From CADEDH01 sp965262175 (lineage in GTDB: Bacteria; Actinomycetota; Acidimicrobiia; Acidimicrobiales; SZUA-35): DNA of 64,000 nt. The notes beneath the pieces are model-generated. The model saw only the letters and a program-made list of their open reading frames with translations, had not been told where the DNA came from and made no database searches. Below, one piece after another: positions 51,195 to 58,438 of the stretch. Within the stretch, counting starts at the first letter, position 1. Each line of letters begins with the position of its first letter. A program made the translations under genes and the position numbers. The DNA is taken from assembly GCA_965262175.1 (NCBI GenBank), contig CBDHES010000010.1:124001-188000 (forward strand). The letters are read 5' to 3'.

Positions 51195-52661
51195 TCAGGC
51201 GTCGTAGCTCGTCGACGTCGTCGCTCCACCCCGACCGGTCCAATCGGTGTGGAAGAACTCGCCTCGAGGGCGGTCGACCCGCTCATAGGTGTGGGCCCCG
51301 AAGTAGTCCCGCTGGGCCTGGATCAGGTTGGCCGGGAGACGGGCCGAGCGGAGTCCGTCGTAGAACGCCAGCGCCGACGAGAGGGCGGGGAGCGGCACGC
51401 CGGCCGCCGCTCCGGTCGCCACGACGTGGCGGAGCTCCCCCTGGGCCGCCCCCAACGCCTCGGTGAAGAACGGATCGAGGGCGAGGTTGGTCAGACCGGC
51501 GTCTCGTCGGTAGGCGGCGGTGATGTCGTCCAGGAACCGGGCCCGGATGATGCAGCCGGCTCGCCAGATCGATGCGACGGTTCCGAGGTCGAGGTTCCAC
51601 CCGTGGGCCGCCGAGCCCGCTTCGAGCAGCATGAAGCCCTGGGTGTAGGAGACGATCTTCGATGCGTAGACCGCCGCCTCGATCGCTTCGATCGCCAGGT
51701 TCGCCCGGTCGATGGTCGGGTCGCGGCGTCCGGGTCCGGTCAGCGCACCGGCGGCCTGCTGTCGCAGGTCGACGCCGGCCGACAGCTGGCGGGCCATGAC
51801 GGCCTCGCCGATCAGGGTCAGCGGCTGGCCCTCGTCGAGGGCGGTGGCGACCGTCCAGCGCCCGCTGCCCTTCTGGCCTGCGGCGTCGAGGATCAGGTCG
51901 ATGACCGCCGCGCCGTCGCCGTCGACGGTGGCCAGGATGTCGGCGGTGATGGTCACCAGGTACGAGTCGAGGACCCCGGTCCCCCACCGGGCGAACACGT
52001 CGGCCATCTCCGAGTTGTCGAGCCCCAGCGCCGACAGCAGGTGGTAGGCCTCGGCCAGCACCTGCATGTCGCCGTACTCGATCCCGTTGTGGACCATCTT
52101 CACGAAGTGGCCGCTGCCCCCGGGACCGAGCCAGGCGGTGCAGGGCGCCCCGTCGTCGGCGCGGGCGGCGATGGCGGTGAAGATCGGTTCGACCGGTCCC
52201 CGGGCGTCGAGCGGTCCGCCGGGCATGATCGACGGGCCGTTGCGGGCGCCGTCCTCCCCGCCCGACACCCCGGCCCCGACGAAGTGGAGGCCCCGTTGGG
52301 CCAAGCCGTCCGCTCGACGGGCGGTGTCGGCGAAGTGGGAGTTCCCGCCGTCGACGATGATGTCGCCGGGGTCGAGGAGCGGCGCCACCTCGTCGATGAC
52401 CGCGTCGACCACCGGCCCCGAGCGGACCATGAGCATCACCCGTCGCGGCCGATCGAGCGCAGCGACCAACTCGGCGACCGAACCGGTGGGCACCACCGAG
52501 CCGGCCTCCACCGAGGAGGCGGCCGGGCCGGCGGCGAACTCGTCGGTCACCGAGCGGGTCCGGTTCTGGACCGCCACCCGGTAGCCGTGGTCGGCCATGT
52601 TGAGCACGAGGTTCTGGCCCATCACCGCCAGCCCGATCAGCCCGATGTCGGCGCTGCTCAT
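51195..52661 (-). CDS. gnd: 6-phosphogluconate dehydrogenase (decarboxylating)
   Basis: This 488-residue enzyme oxidises 6-phosphogluconate to ribulose 5-phosphate and CO2, normally with NADP+, in the pentose phosphate pathway. It shows IGLIGLAVMGQNLVLNMADHGYRVAVQNRT, VDGGNSHFADT, GVSGGEDGARNGPSIMPGG and GSGHFVKMVHNGIEYGDMQ with the catalytic Lys. The C-terminal helical domain and YFGAHTYERVDRPRGEFFHTDW tail match the long form. ATG 52661 follows GGGAG by 5 nt; a GTG six bases earlier lacks a site. It stands alone, divergent from tpx. Confidence 0.95.
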   Translation of the reverse strand: MSSADIGLIGLAVMGQNLVLNMADHGYRVAVQNRTRSVTDEFAAGPAASSVEAGSVVPTGSVAELVAALDRPRRVMLMVRSGPVVDAVIDEVAPLLDPGDIIVDGGNSHFADTARRADGLAQRGLHFVGAGVSGGEDGARNGPSIMPGGPLDARGPVEPIFTAIAARADDGAPCTAWLGPGGSGHFVKMVHNGIEYGDMQVLAEAYHLLSALGLDNSEMADVFARWGTGVLDSYLVTITADILATVDGDGAAVIDLILDAAGQKGSGRWTVATALDEGQPLTLIGEAVMARQLSAGVDLRQQAAGALTGPGRRDPTIDRANLAIEAIEAAVYASKIVSYTQGFMLLEAGSAAHGWNLDLGTVASIWRAGCIIRARFLDDITAAYRRDAGLTNLALDPFFTEALGAAQGELRHVVATGAAAGVPLPALSSALAFYDGLRSARLPANLIQAQRDYFGAHTYERVDRPRGEFFHTDWTGRGGATTSTSYDA

Positions 52662-52848
52662 CGTCACTCCCGTTCCGCGACCCGTCCGCCCCCACCCGAG
52701 TGGTGAGGGGTGCCGGCGCCATCGACGTCACCTCCGGTGTAGCGGAGGAGGTGGCCGTGGCGTCGGGCCAAGCGGCACCCGATCCAGGGTTCGAGCCGGT
52801 CGCGATGGTCGAGTGGCCGCCGGGCGAGAGTTCGGCGGGGGGAGCCAG

Positions 52849-52854
52849 TAGGGT
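52849..52854 (+). promoter_or_regulatory. Possible -10 box of tpx
   Basis: TAGGGT about 41 bp before the tpx start, with the leader ending in AAGGAG. No clear -35. Confidence 0.3.
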
Positions 52855-52895
52855 TTGCGGCGCGAACGACCATCGGGTTTGACGAAGGAGTACTG

Positions 52896-53396
52896 ATGGC
52901 ACAGACGGCACTGCGCGGCAACGCGGTCAACACCAGCGGCGATCTGCCGGCGGTCGGCTCGGCGGCGCCGGGCTTCTCGCTGACCAAGGGCGATCTCAGC
53001 CCCCTGAACGGGGCCGATCTGGCCGGCAAGCGGGTGGTGCTCAACATCTTCCCGTCGGTCGACACGCCGACCTGCGCCACCAGCGTCCGGACCTTCAACC
53101 AGCGGGCGGCCGAGGTCGACAACACCGAGATCGTGTGCGTCTCGGCCGACCTGCCCTTCGCTCAGGGTCGGTTCTGCGGCGCCGAGGGCATCGAGAACGT
53201 CACCACCGCCTCGACCTTCCGCAACCCGGAGTTCCTCGCCGACTACGGCGTGGGCATGGTCGACGGGCCCCTCCAGGGGCTGTGTGCCCGGGCCGTGGTC
53301 GTCATCGACGAGTCGGGCAACGTGGCCTACACCCAGCTCGTCCCGGAGATCGCCGACGAGCCGGACTACGACGCGGCGCTGGCCGCCCTCGGCTGA
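52896..53396 (+). CDS. tpx: Thiol peroxidase (atypical 2-Cys peroxiredoxin)
   Basis: This 166-residue Tpx reduces hydrogen peroxide and alkyl hydroperoxides using thioredoxin. The peroxidatic Cys60 lies in FPSVDTPTCATSVR and the resolving Cys94 in GRFCGAEGIENV, the positions used in this family. The opening LRGNAVNTSGDLPAVGSAAPGFSL is typical. AAGGAG lies 5 nt before the ATG. It is a single-gene unit ending in a hairpin shared with the convergent VOC gene. Confidence 0.96.
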   Translation: MAQTALRGNAVNTSGDLPAVGSAAPGFSLTKGDLSPLNGADLAGKRVVLNIFPSVDTPTCATSVRTFNQRAAEVDNTEIVCVSADLPFAQGRFCGAEGIENVTTASTFRNPEFLADYGVGMVDGPLQGLCARAVVVIDESGNVAYTQLVPEIADEPDYDAALAALG

Positions 53397-53423
53397 GACG
53401 GCGGTCCCGCACGTTTGAACCCG

Positions 53424-53456
53424 CCGCTCCGGGCTCCCTCAGGGGGTCCGGAGCGG
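53424..53456. terminator. Bidirectional hairpin between tpx and the VOC gene
   Basis: CCGCTCCGG (53424-53432) pairs with CCGGAGCGG (53448-53456). The right arm lies inside the last codons of the VOC gene, so it may end transcription from both sides. Confidence 0.5.
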
Positions 53457-53798
53457 CTGGTTGAATTCGACCAGGTTCCCCGAAGGGTCGCGGCAGAAGA
53501 CCTGGCGGCACACGCCGTCGATCTCGGTTGACCGGACCCGTCGACCGGCTGCCTCCAGGGTGGCCCGTGTGGCGTCGACGTCGGCCACCTCGAAGGCGTA
53601 GTGCTGGCCGTGGTTCTCGGGCACGGGCTGGCAGATCAGGTGGATCTCCCGCCCGTCGGGACAGCCGAGCCACGCCCCCTCGCCGATGCCGGACGGGCGC
53701 CACAGGCGTTCCAGGCCGACGGTCTCGGTGTAGAACCTCAGCGTCTCATCGAGATCGGTGACGTTGATCGACACATGGTGGACACCGCGCAGTTCCAT
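53439..53798 (-). CDS. VOC (glyoxalase/dioxygenase) superfamily protein
   Basis: This 119-residue single-module VOC protein has LRGVHHVSINVTDLDETLRFYTETVGL with the metal-type His, REIHLICQPVPENHGQHYAFEVADVDATRATLEAAG, and DPSGNLVEFNQPL with the C-terminal Glu. These give the His/His/Glu set used by glyoxalase-like and dioxygenase-like members. It probably dimerises to build a full metal site. The start at 53798 lies 6 nt after a TAGCGT box. No substrate hint comes from the neighbours. Confidence 0.85.
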   Translation of the reverse strand: MELRGVHHVSINVTDLDETLRFYTETVGLERLWRPSGIGEGAWLGCPDGREIHLICQPVPENHGQHYAFEVADVDATRATLEAAGRRVRSTEIDGVCRQVFCRDPSGNLVEFNQPLRTP

Positions 53799-53804
53799 GA
53801 CCGA

Positions 53805-53810
53805 ACGCTA
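53805..53810 (-). promoter_or_regulatory. Leaderless -10 box of the VOC gene
   Basis: TAGCGT on the minus strand, 6 nt, then ATG at 53798. Confidence 0.4.
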
Positions 53811-53911
53811 GGGCACCAGAGGTCGCCCGGTCACCTCGGCATGGTGGGAACGGCCAGCGGTCGAACGGCGACAGCGGTCACCTATGGCGATCGGACCGAT
53901 CCGGGCCGGGC

Positions 53912-53917
53912 TAGCCT
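53912..53917 (+). promoter_or_regulatory. Leaderless -10 box of the Fur-like zinc-domain gene
   Basis: TAGCCT, 7 nt, then GTG at 53925. The -35 region is weak. Confidence 0.4.
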
Positions 53918-53924
53918 CTCCTCG

Positions 53925-54140
53925 GTGAACCCTGACGCCTTCCGTCTCCCGCCGACGGTTCCCGCTCCTGGGGCGACGTCGGCCAACGCGCGTCTCGTGT
54001 GCGAGCTGTGCGGGGCGATCGGCACCGCGCCGAACGTCGCCCCCGAGGTGGTCCCCCAGCTTCGGGCACAGCATGGGTTCACCGTCCGGGCCATGGAGGT
54101 GACGGCCTTCGGCCGCTGCGCCCACTGCCACTCGGGATGA
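53925..54140 (+). CDS. Stand-alone Fur-like zinc/dimerisation domain (71 residues)
   Basis: This short protein reads ANARLVCELCGAIGTAP, then QLRAQHGFTVRAMEVTAFGRCAHCHSG. The two CxxC pairs, the spacing between them (about 40 residues) and the HGFTV-GRC pattern match the C-terminal dimerisation and structural-zinc domain of Fur/Zur/PerR regulators. The N-terminal winged helix is absent, and I see no HTH-like sequence in other frames upstream. It has its own -10 box and a GTG start. It may be a zinc-binding partner or modulator of a full-length Fur; alternatives are a decayed Fur gene or a convergent zinc ribbon. Confidence 0.65.
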   Translation: MNPDAFRLPPTVPAPGATSANARLVCELCGAIGTAPNVAPEVVPQLRAQHGFTVRAMEVTAFGRCAHCHSG

Positions 54141-54184
54141 CCTCCCCGTCGGGCGGCTGATCGACCGGTCTGGGGTGTGGCCGG

Positions 54185-55792
54185 TCATCCGGTCACCCGT
54201 CGTTGATGGGCGGCGGCCTGCTGCCGGCGATGACGGGGGACGGCGTTCTTCAGGACCCCGCCCCGCCGTCTGGCCCACCCCAGACCCCACCGGCGGTAGC
54301 GGATGAGGACCCACCCGTCGGGTCCGGGGTCGGTGACCGTCTCGCCCCGGAGGTAGGCGGCCAGTCGCTGATCGCCCTCGATCCAGCACCGCTCGGCATC
54401 GGACCCGGTCGGCTGGCCGAGGACGGTCGAGGTGGCCAGCGCCGCCGCCGGCTCGAAACGCCCCGGGCGGAGGCGACCGAGGGGGAGGCCCGGTCGGGCC
54501 GGCGCGACCCCCGTCACCGCCGGTGCTCGGAGGTGGACGCGGTCGCCGACCACCTCGAGGCGATCCTCGTCGAGGTCGAGGTCGAGGTCGAGGCCGGCCG
54601 CGAAGCCCGCCCAGCCGGCGAGGACCTCATCGCTCGACGGCGCCCGGTCCGTGGGCCGGACCGCCGGTTGCCGGCGCCGCCCGTGGGAGTGGCGCCGCCC
54701 GCCACGGCCCGTCCGTTCCGTCCGGCCGGTCTGGTCAGTCCGGCCGGTTCGCTCCGTCCGGCCGGACCGGTCGGTGTCGGCCTGGTCGACGGGAGCTCCG
54801 GCGGCCGGAGCCGGTGCCGGCACCGGTGCCGCGGTGGTCATCGCCTGCCGCTCGGATCGGTTCGGGCTGTCGTCGACCCGCTCCAGGATGGCGACGAACT
54901 GCCCCTCGCCCGGTTGGCGGTGGGGCCACAGCCGGACCGCTCGTTCGGTCGGGGCGGCCCGGCCGCCGAACCCTGGCGAGACGGTCGGGAGGGGTGCCCC
55001 TCCGACGATCCTCCACCGGCCGTTCCCGTGGTCGCTCGCCCGCTCGACGAGCTCGGCGACCCGGTCCTCGTTTTCCGCCGGCTCGAAGCTGCAGGTGCTG
55101 TAGACCAGTGCGCCGCCGGGGCGTACGAGGCGGGTGGCGTCGTCGAGTAGTTCAGCCTGACGACGGGCCGCGCCGTCGACCCGGGCCGGGCTCCACTGGC
55201 GGATCGTGTCCGGGTCTCGGCGGAACAGGGCCTCTCCGGTGCAGGGGGCATCGAGGACCGCGGCGTCGACCACCAGGCCACCGTCGGCCAGCGCCCCGAT
55301 CGATGCGCTGGTCGTCGTCACGTTCGTCGTCCCCCACAGGTCGACGTTGTCGTGGAGCGGCCCGAGCCGGGCCCGGTCGATCTCGTTGGCCACGACCAGG
55401 CCCTGGTCGCAGGCCGCAGCGAGATGGGTCGCCTTCCCGCCGGGAGCGGCCGCCAGGTCGATGACCGTCGATCGCCGGTCGGGGGCCAATGCCTCGATCA
55501 CCGCCATCGCCGACGGTTCCTGCAGGTAGAACAGGCCGGCCAGATGGGCGGGATGGCCGCCGAGGCGGACGTCGTCGGGGAGCTGGTAGCCGGTTGGACA
55601 CCACGGCACAGGGGTCAGGTCCACGCCGAGGATGGCGGCGAGTTCATCGCCGGTCACCTTCGCCGGATTGCGGCGGATCGCCCGCGTCCGGGGGCCGTCG
55701 AACGACGCCACGAACGCGGGAAGCTCGTCGCCGAGGAGTCGGCCCATTCGTTCGACGAAGGCCGCCGGCAGGGCGGCGCTGGTCGTCGTCAC
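54185..55792 (-). CDS. RsmF/NOP2-type RNA cytosine-C5 methyltransferase
   Basis: This 535-residue RNA m5C methyltransferase of the NOL1/NOP2/sun family has the SAM loop VIDLAAAPGGKATHLAA (109-125), motif IV DAPCTGEALFRRD with Cys184, and motif VI YSTCSFEPAENED with the nucleophile-type Cys234. The N-terminal domain (1-95) with FYLQEPSAM fits RsmF/YebU-like enzymes that methylate 16S rRNA. Between the catalytic and C-terminal domains lies a low-complexity linker (about 315-385) with repeats of GRTERTGRTDQTGRT. Further on is an LDLDLDLDED run, encoded by a GGTCGA tract near 54570-54590. The C-terminal domain (about 390-535) resembles the RsmF RNA-binding end. Confidence 0.88.
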   Translation of the reverse strand: MTTTSAALPAAFVERMGRLLGDELPAFVASFDGPRTRAIRRNPAKVTGDELAAILGVDLTPVPWCPTGYQLPDDVRLGGHPAHLAGLFYLQEPSAMAVIEALAPDRRSTVIDLAAAPGGKATHLAAACDQGLVVANEIDRARLGPLHDNVDLWGTTNVTTTSASIGALADGGLVVDAAVLDAPCTGEALFRRDPDTIRQWSPARVDGAARRQAELLDDATRLVRPGGALVYSTCSFEPAENEDRVAELVERASDHGNGRWRIVGGAPLPTVSPGFGGRAAPTERAVRLWPHRQPGEGQFVAILERVDDSPNRSERQAMTTAAPVPAPAPAAGAPVDQADTDRSGRTERTGRTDQTGRTERTGRGGRRHSHGRRRQPAVRPTDRAPSSDEVLAGWAGFAAGLDLDLDLDEDRLEVVGDRVHLRAPAVTGVAPARPGLPLGRLRPGRFEPAAALATSTVLGQPTGSDAERCWIEGDQRLAAYLRGETVTDPGPDGWVLIRYRRWGLGWARRRGGVLKNAVPRHRRQQAAAHQRRVTG

Positions 55793-55844
55793 GGCCGGAT
55801 CGGCGGCCGGACCTCGGGGCCGCGGCGGGCGGAGGTTCGAGCGC

Positions 55845-56219
55845 TCAGCGGTAGACCCGCGAGCTGCGGCTCCCGCTCCGCCGTGCCGCCATCGTGAAGG
55901 TCGGGACGTAGCGGGGGTCGACCCGCTTGAGCTGGAGCTGCCGGAAGCTCTCCCGCTGGGCCTCGGTCAGCTCGTCCCACTCCTGTTGGGTCATGTCACC
56001 GGCCGAGGCCGGAACCATCGAGGCCTCATCGTCGGCCAACACCGCCAGGAGCCGATCTCGCAACGCTTCCACCCGGTGGTCTGCGCCCTCGGTCGACGTG
56101 GCCGACTCACCGTTCGCCCATCGCTCGAGGTCGCCGGGTGACAACGGCTCGGGTTCGTCACCACTGGTGGCTGGACCTGGGGTCCGACGCTCCGTCTTTC
56201 GCCACGGCTGGAACCTCAT
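55845..56219 (-). CDS. Conserved-looking hypothetical protein, 124 residues
   Basis: A soluble, charged protein with no recognised domain. It has a basic N-terminus (MRFQPWRKTERR), an acidic middle with DLERWANGE and HRVEALRDRLLAVLADDEA (helical), DMTQQEWDELTEAQRESFRQLQLKRVDPRYVP, and a basic C-terminus RRSGSRSSRVYR. GAGGTG precedes the ATG by about 5 nt. Codon use is ordinary. It lies just upstream of the methyltransferase gene in the same direction, 52 bp away, so it could share its transcript. Confidence 0.6.
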   Translation of the reverse strand: MRFQPWRKTERRTPGPATSGDEPEPLSPGDLERWANGESATSTEGADHRVEALRDRLLAVLADDEASMVPASAGDMTQQEWDELTEAQRESFRQLQLKRVDPRYVPTFTMAARRSGSRSSRVYR

Positions 56220-56479
56220 TTGTCACCTCTCAGAAGCGCCCGACGCTCTCTGTCATCTCACCTGAAGGACGAGCCTCTCGGGAGTCAGGGCACCCTGTCC
56301 GCACCCTGTGGTCCCCCGGAAGGTTGACCCACTGCTTGGGAGTCATACGTTGCCGTCCCGCCATTCTGGCGAGATCGGCCAGAAAAAGTCCAACGATGTC
56401 GTGTCAGGTGGCGGGCGGCCACTGCGTCGGGTCGGTGACGTATGGACGGCAGGCACGCGAGACGTTGGGGGCTCGATCG

Positions 56480-57595
56480 ATGACACCGGAGTGGGTACGG
56501 ACCATCCATCCGACCGCCGAGCGGCACTATCGGCTGCTCCGGTCGGTGTGCCGGCGGGAGCGGTTGACCGATCCAGAGACGGCGTACGTCCTGGCGACGG
56601 CATGGCACGAGACCCGGCTCGGGCTCTGGATGGAGGACCACACGTCGGGCTGGTCCTATGAGGGCGATGCCCGGCTGGGCAACACCGAGCCCGGCGACGG
56701 TCACCGGTACCGTCGCCGAGGGTACGCCCAGCTCGTCGGCCGGGCCGCCTACCGCCGATGGAGCCGCCACCTCGACCTGCCGCTGGTGGAGCGGCCGGCC
56801 TTGGCGTCGATCCCCGAGGTGGCGGCCGACATCCTCGTGTTGGGGCTGAAGTACGGGCGCTTCACGGGCCATCGGTTGTCGCAGTCGATCACCGAGTCCC
56901 GGGTCGACTACGTCGGCGCCCGCCGGGCCATGGCGGGTGGCGGCCGTCCCATCACCGTGGCCGAGATGGCCCGACGGTTCGAGGGGGTGCTCGGCGGCGG
57001 ACCTCGCCCCGATGGGCTGACCCGGCGTGAAGCGCTCCGGGTGCAACACCTGCTGCGGGCGATCGGCTGGCCGGTGGGGGTCGACGGGTTGATCGGGCCG
57101 TTCACCCGCAGAGCGCTGCGCGACTTCCAGGCCGGCTACAGCTACGCCGACCTGCCTCGTGACGGTCAGGCGTGCGCCTTGACTCGGCTGGCCCTGGAGA
57201 ACTGCGTCCGATCCGGCGGTCAGGTATCCGACCACTTCCGGTTCCAGGAGTTCCGAACCTTCGGGCCCGCCGATCTGTGCGCCACCAACCGGGTGATCCG
57301 GGTCGAACGGGGCCTGGTCGACGCGCTGGAGCGGTACCGCCGACTGGTTGACGAGCCGGTCCGGATCGCCTGCGGGTACCGGTCGGTCCGGGCCAATCAG
57401 CTCGCCGGGGCCCGGCCCGACTCCGAGCATCTCATGGGTCGGGCCGTCCACGTCGGCCGGCCGCTGGTCCCGGTGGCCGAGGTGATGGCGCTGGGCGCCT
57501 TCACCTCGATCGGCCACCGGGACGGGCTCGCCGTTCATCTCGGCGTGAGCGTCGATGGCCATCCCGACCGGCCCCGGGTATACCCGCTGTCGTGA
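56480..57595 (+). CDS. Endolysin-like protein: GH19-type lysozyme, peptidoglycan-binding and M15-like domains
   Basis: The protein has 371 residues. Residues 1-170 are chitinase/lysozyme-like (GH19 style): YVLATAWHETRLGLW with catalytic Glu44, DARLGNTEPGDGHRYRRRGYAQLVGRAAY. Residues 183-240 are a peptidoglycan-binding repeat (REALRVQHLLRAIGWPVGVDGLIGPFTRRALRDFQ). Residues 245-371 resemble M15 peptidases (FRFQEFRT, PVRIACGYRSVRAN, SEHLMGRAVHVG), but the metal Asp of HxxGxAxD is His324. There is no signal peptide, as in phage endolysins, yet no holin, terminase or tail genes are near. ATG 56480 is the most sensible start. The peptidase part may be inactive. Confidence 0.8.
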   Translation: MTPEWVRTIHPTAERHYRLLRSVCRRERLTDPETAYVLATAWHETRLGLWMEDHTSGWSYEGDARLGNTEPGDGHRYRRRGYAQLVGRAAYRRWSRHLDLPLVERPALASIPEVAADILVLGLKYGRFTGHRLSQSITESRVDYVGARRAMAGGGRPITVAEMARRFEGVLGGGPRPDGLTRREALRVQHLLRAIGWPVGVDGLIGPFTRRALRDFQAGYSYADLPRDGQACALTRLALENCVRSGGQVSDHFRFQEFRTFGPADLCATNRVIRVERGLVDALERYRRLVDEPVRIACGYRSVRANQLAGARPDSEHLMGRAVHVGRPLVPVAEVMALGAFTSIGHRDGLAVHLGVSVDGHPDRPRVYPLS

Positions 57596-57621
57596 CTCGA
57601 CGGTCGTCGGGCGCTCCGGGG

Positions 57622-58173
57622 TCAGGATCGGCTGGTGGGTTCGGTGACCGGTTCGATCAGTGCCCCCAGGATGGTCCGCCATCGCTGCTGTGCCTGCCGC
57701 ACCTGGTATCGGGACAGGCCGGCGACCCGCGTGATCTCGGCCACGCTGTAGCCGGCCAGCAACAGCTCCAGTACCTCCAGGTCCTGCCGCCCGACCGGGA
57801 TCTGGGCGGCCTCGATGGCCTCGACGATCGAATGTCGAAACACGGCGACCTCCTGGTCGGTGTGGGGCCGGGCACTCCCACCCCCGGACAGCGCCCGATC
57901 GGTCGCCGCCCGGGTGTCCCGGTCCCGGGCCCGCCGCTCGCTCCTTATGAGCGAGTAGGCCTCGGTCTTGATGATCTGCTCGATACGGGCCAAAGCCCTC
58001 GTCTCCGGTCGGATCGTCGCCCATTTCATGACCGCCCGAGACACGACGTCTTCGGCGTGGTGCTCCAGGCCGATCAGCCGACGTCGGGCCAGGGCGACCA
58101 GGCGCTGATACTCCCCCTTCCTGGTCAAATCGGGGAACCGCTCCGCCCGCTGTTCCTCCCACGTCATTGGCAC
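57622..58173 (-). CDS. Sigma-70-like (region 4 HTH) regulatory protein
   Basis: This 183-residue protein has an N-terminal helical part (YQRLVALARRRLIGLEHHAEDVVSRAVMKW) like sigma region 2, which recalls ECF factors. Its C-terminal HTH, IPVGRQDLEVLELLLAGYSVAEITRVAGLSRYQVRQAQQRW, is of the sigma-4/LuxR type. The link carries ERRARDRDTRAATDRALSGGGSARPHTD. It is likely a small sigma factor or sigma-like activator; the region 2 match is weak. The start is GTG 58173 with AGGAGG 5 nt upstream. It is convergent with the endolysin-like gene, and its promoter lies in an AT-rich gap. Confidence 0.7.
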   Translation of the reverse strand: MPMTWEEQRAERFPDLTRKGEYQRLVALARRRLIGLEHHAEDVVSRAVMKWATIRPETRALARIEQIIKTEAYSLIRSERRARDRDTRAATDRALSGGGSARPHTDQEVAVFRHSIVEAIEAAQIPVGRQDLEVLELLLAGYSVAEITRVAGLSRYQVRQAQQRWRTILGALIEPVTEPTSRS

Positions 58174-58194
58174 AACCCCCTCCTGCGCGCTGAC

Positions 58195-58326
58195 GCTCCG
58201 TATGGCTGTTCACAGCCTCTGGTCATTTGCTTTGACTATCGCATTACTCATGTGCGTTACGCAAGAAAATCACTCGCACGCAAGGTTGCAACTGTGCGAC
58301 AAAAGAGCGAGATTGGGGCTCGAGAC
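58195..58326. promoter_or_regulatory. AT-rich control region between sigma-like and HTH-regulator genes
   Basis: This is the most AT-rich stretch of the window. It contains a perfect repeat GGCTGT-TC-ACAGCC (58204-58217) and a TTGCGTAACGCA-type near-palindrome around 58252-58263. TTGACT (58232-58237) on the plus strand is a possible -35. Promoters for both divergent units are probably here, but exact boxes could not be fixed. Confidence 0.5.
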
Positions 58327-58413
58327 ATGGCCGACCGTGATGACATGCCATCGTTCGACACCACGTTCTCCAGCTGTGGCGTCACGTCACGGTGGGGGAC
58401 GTGGGGGATGTGA
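58327..58413 (+). CDS. Possible 28-residue peptide upstream of the HTH regulator
   Basis: A short frame, MADRDDMPSFDTTFSSCGVT then SRWGTWGM, ends 25 bp before the regulator start in the same direction. It has an acidic head, one Cys and a Trp-containing C-terminal WGTWGM, reminiscent of precursor peptides. The ribosome site is weak (GGGG 8 nt upstream). The frame is open far upstream, so chance cannot be excluded. Its place between an AT-rich promoter region and the regulator is the main reason to list it. Confidence 0.25.
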   Translation: MADRDDMPSFDTTFSSCGVTSRWGTWGM

Positions 58414-58438
58414 GCGGGCGGTGGGGTGAGGGGCTGCA

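Noticed and set aside
58202..58429. 75-codon frame starting MAVHSLWSFALTIALLMCVT, which looks like a signal peptide
   Set aside because: It lies across the AT-rich control region, has no ribosome site and decays into Arg-rich sequence; hydrophobic residues follow from the local AT content.
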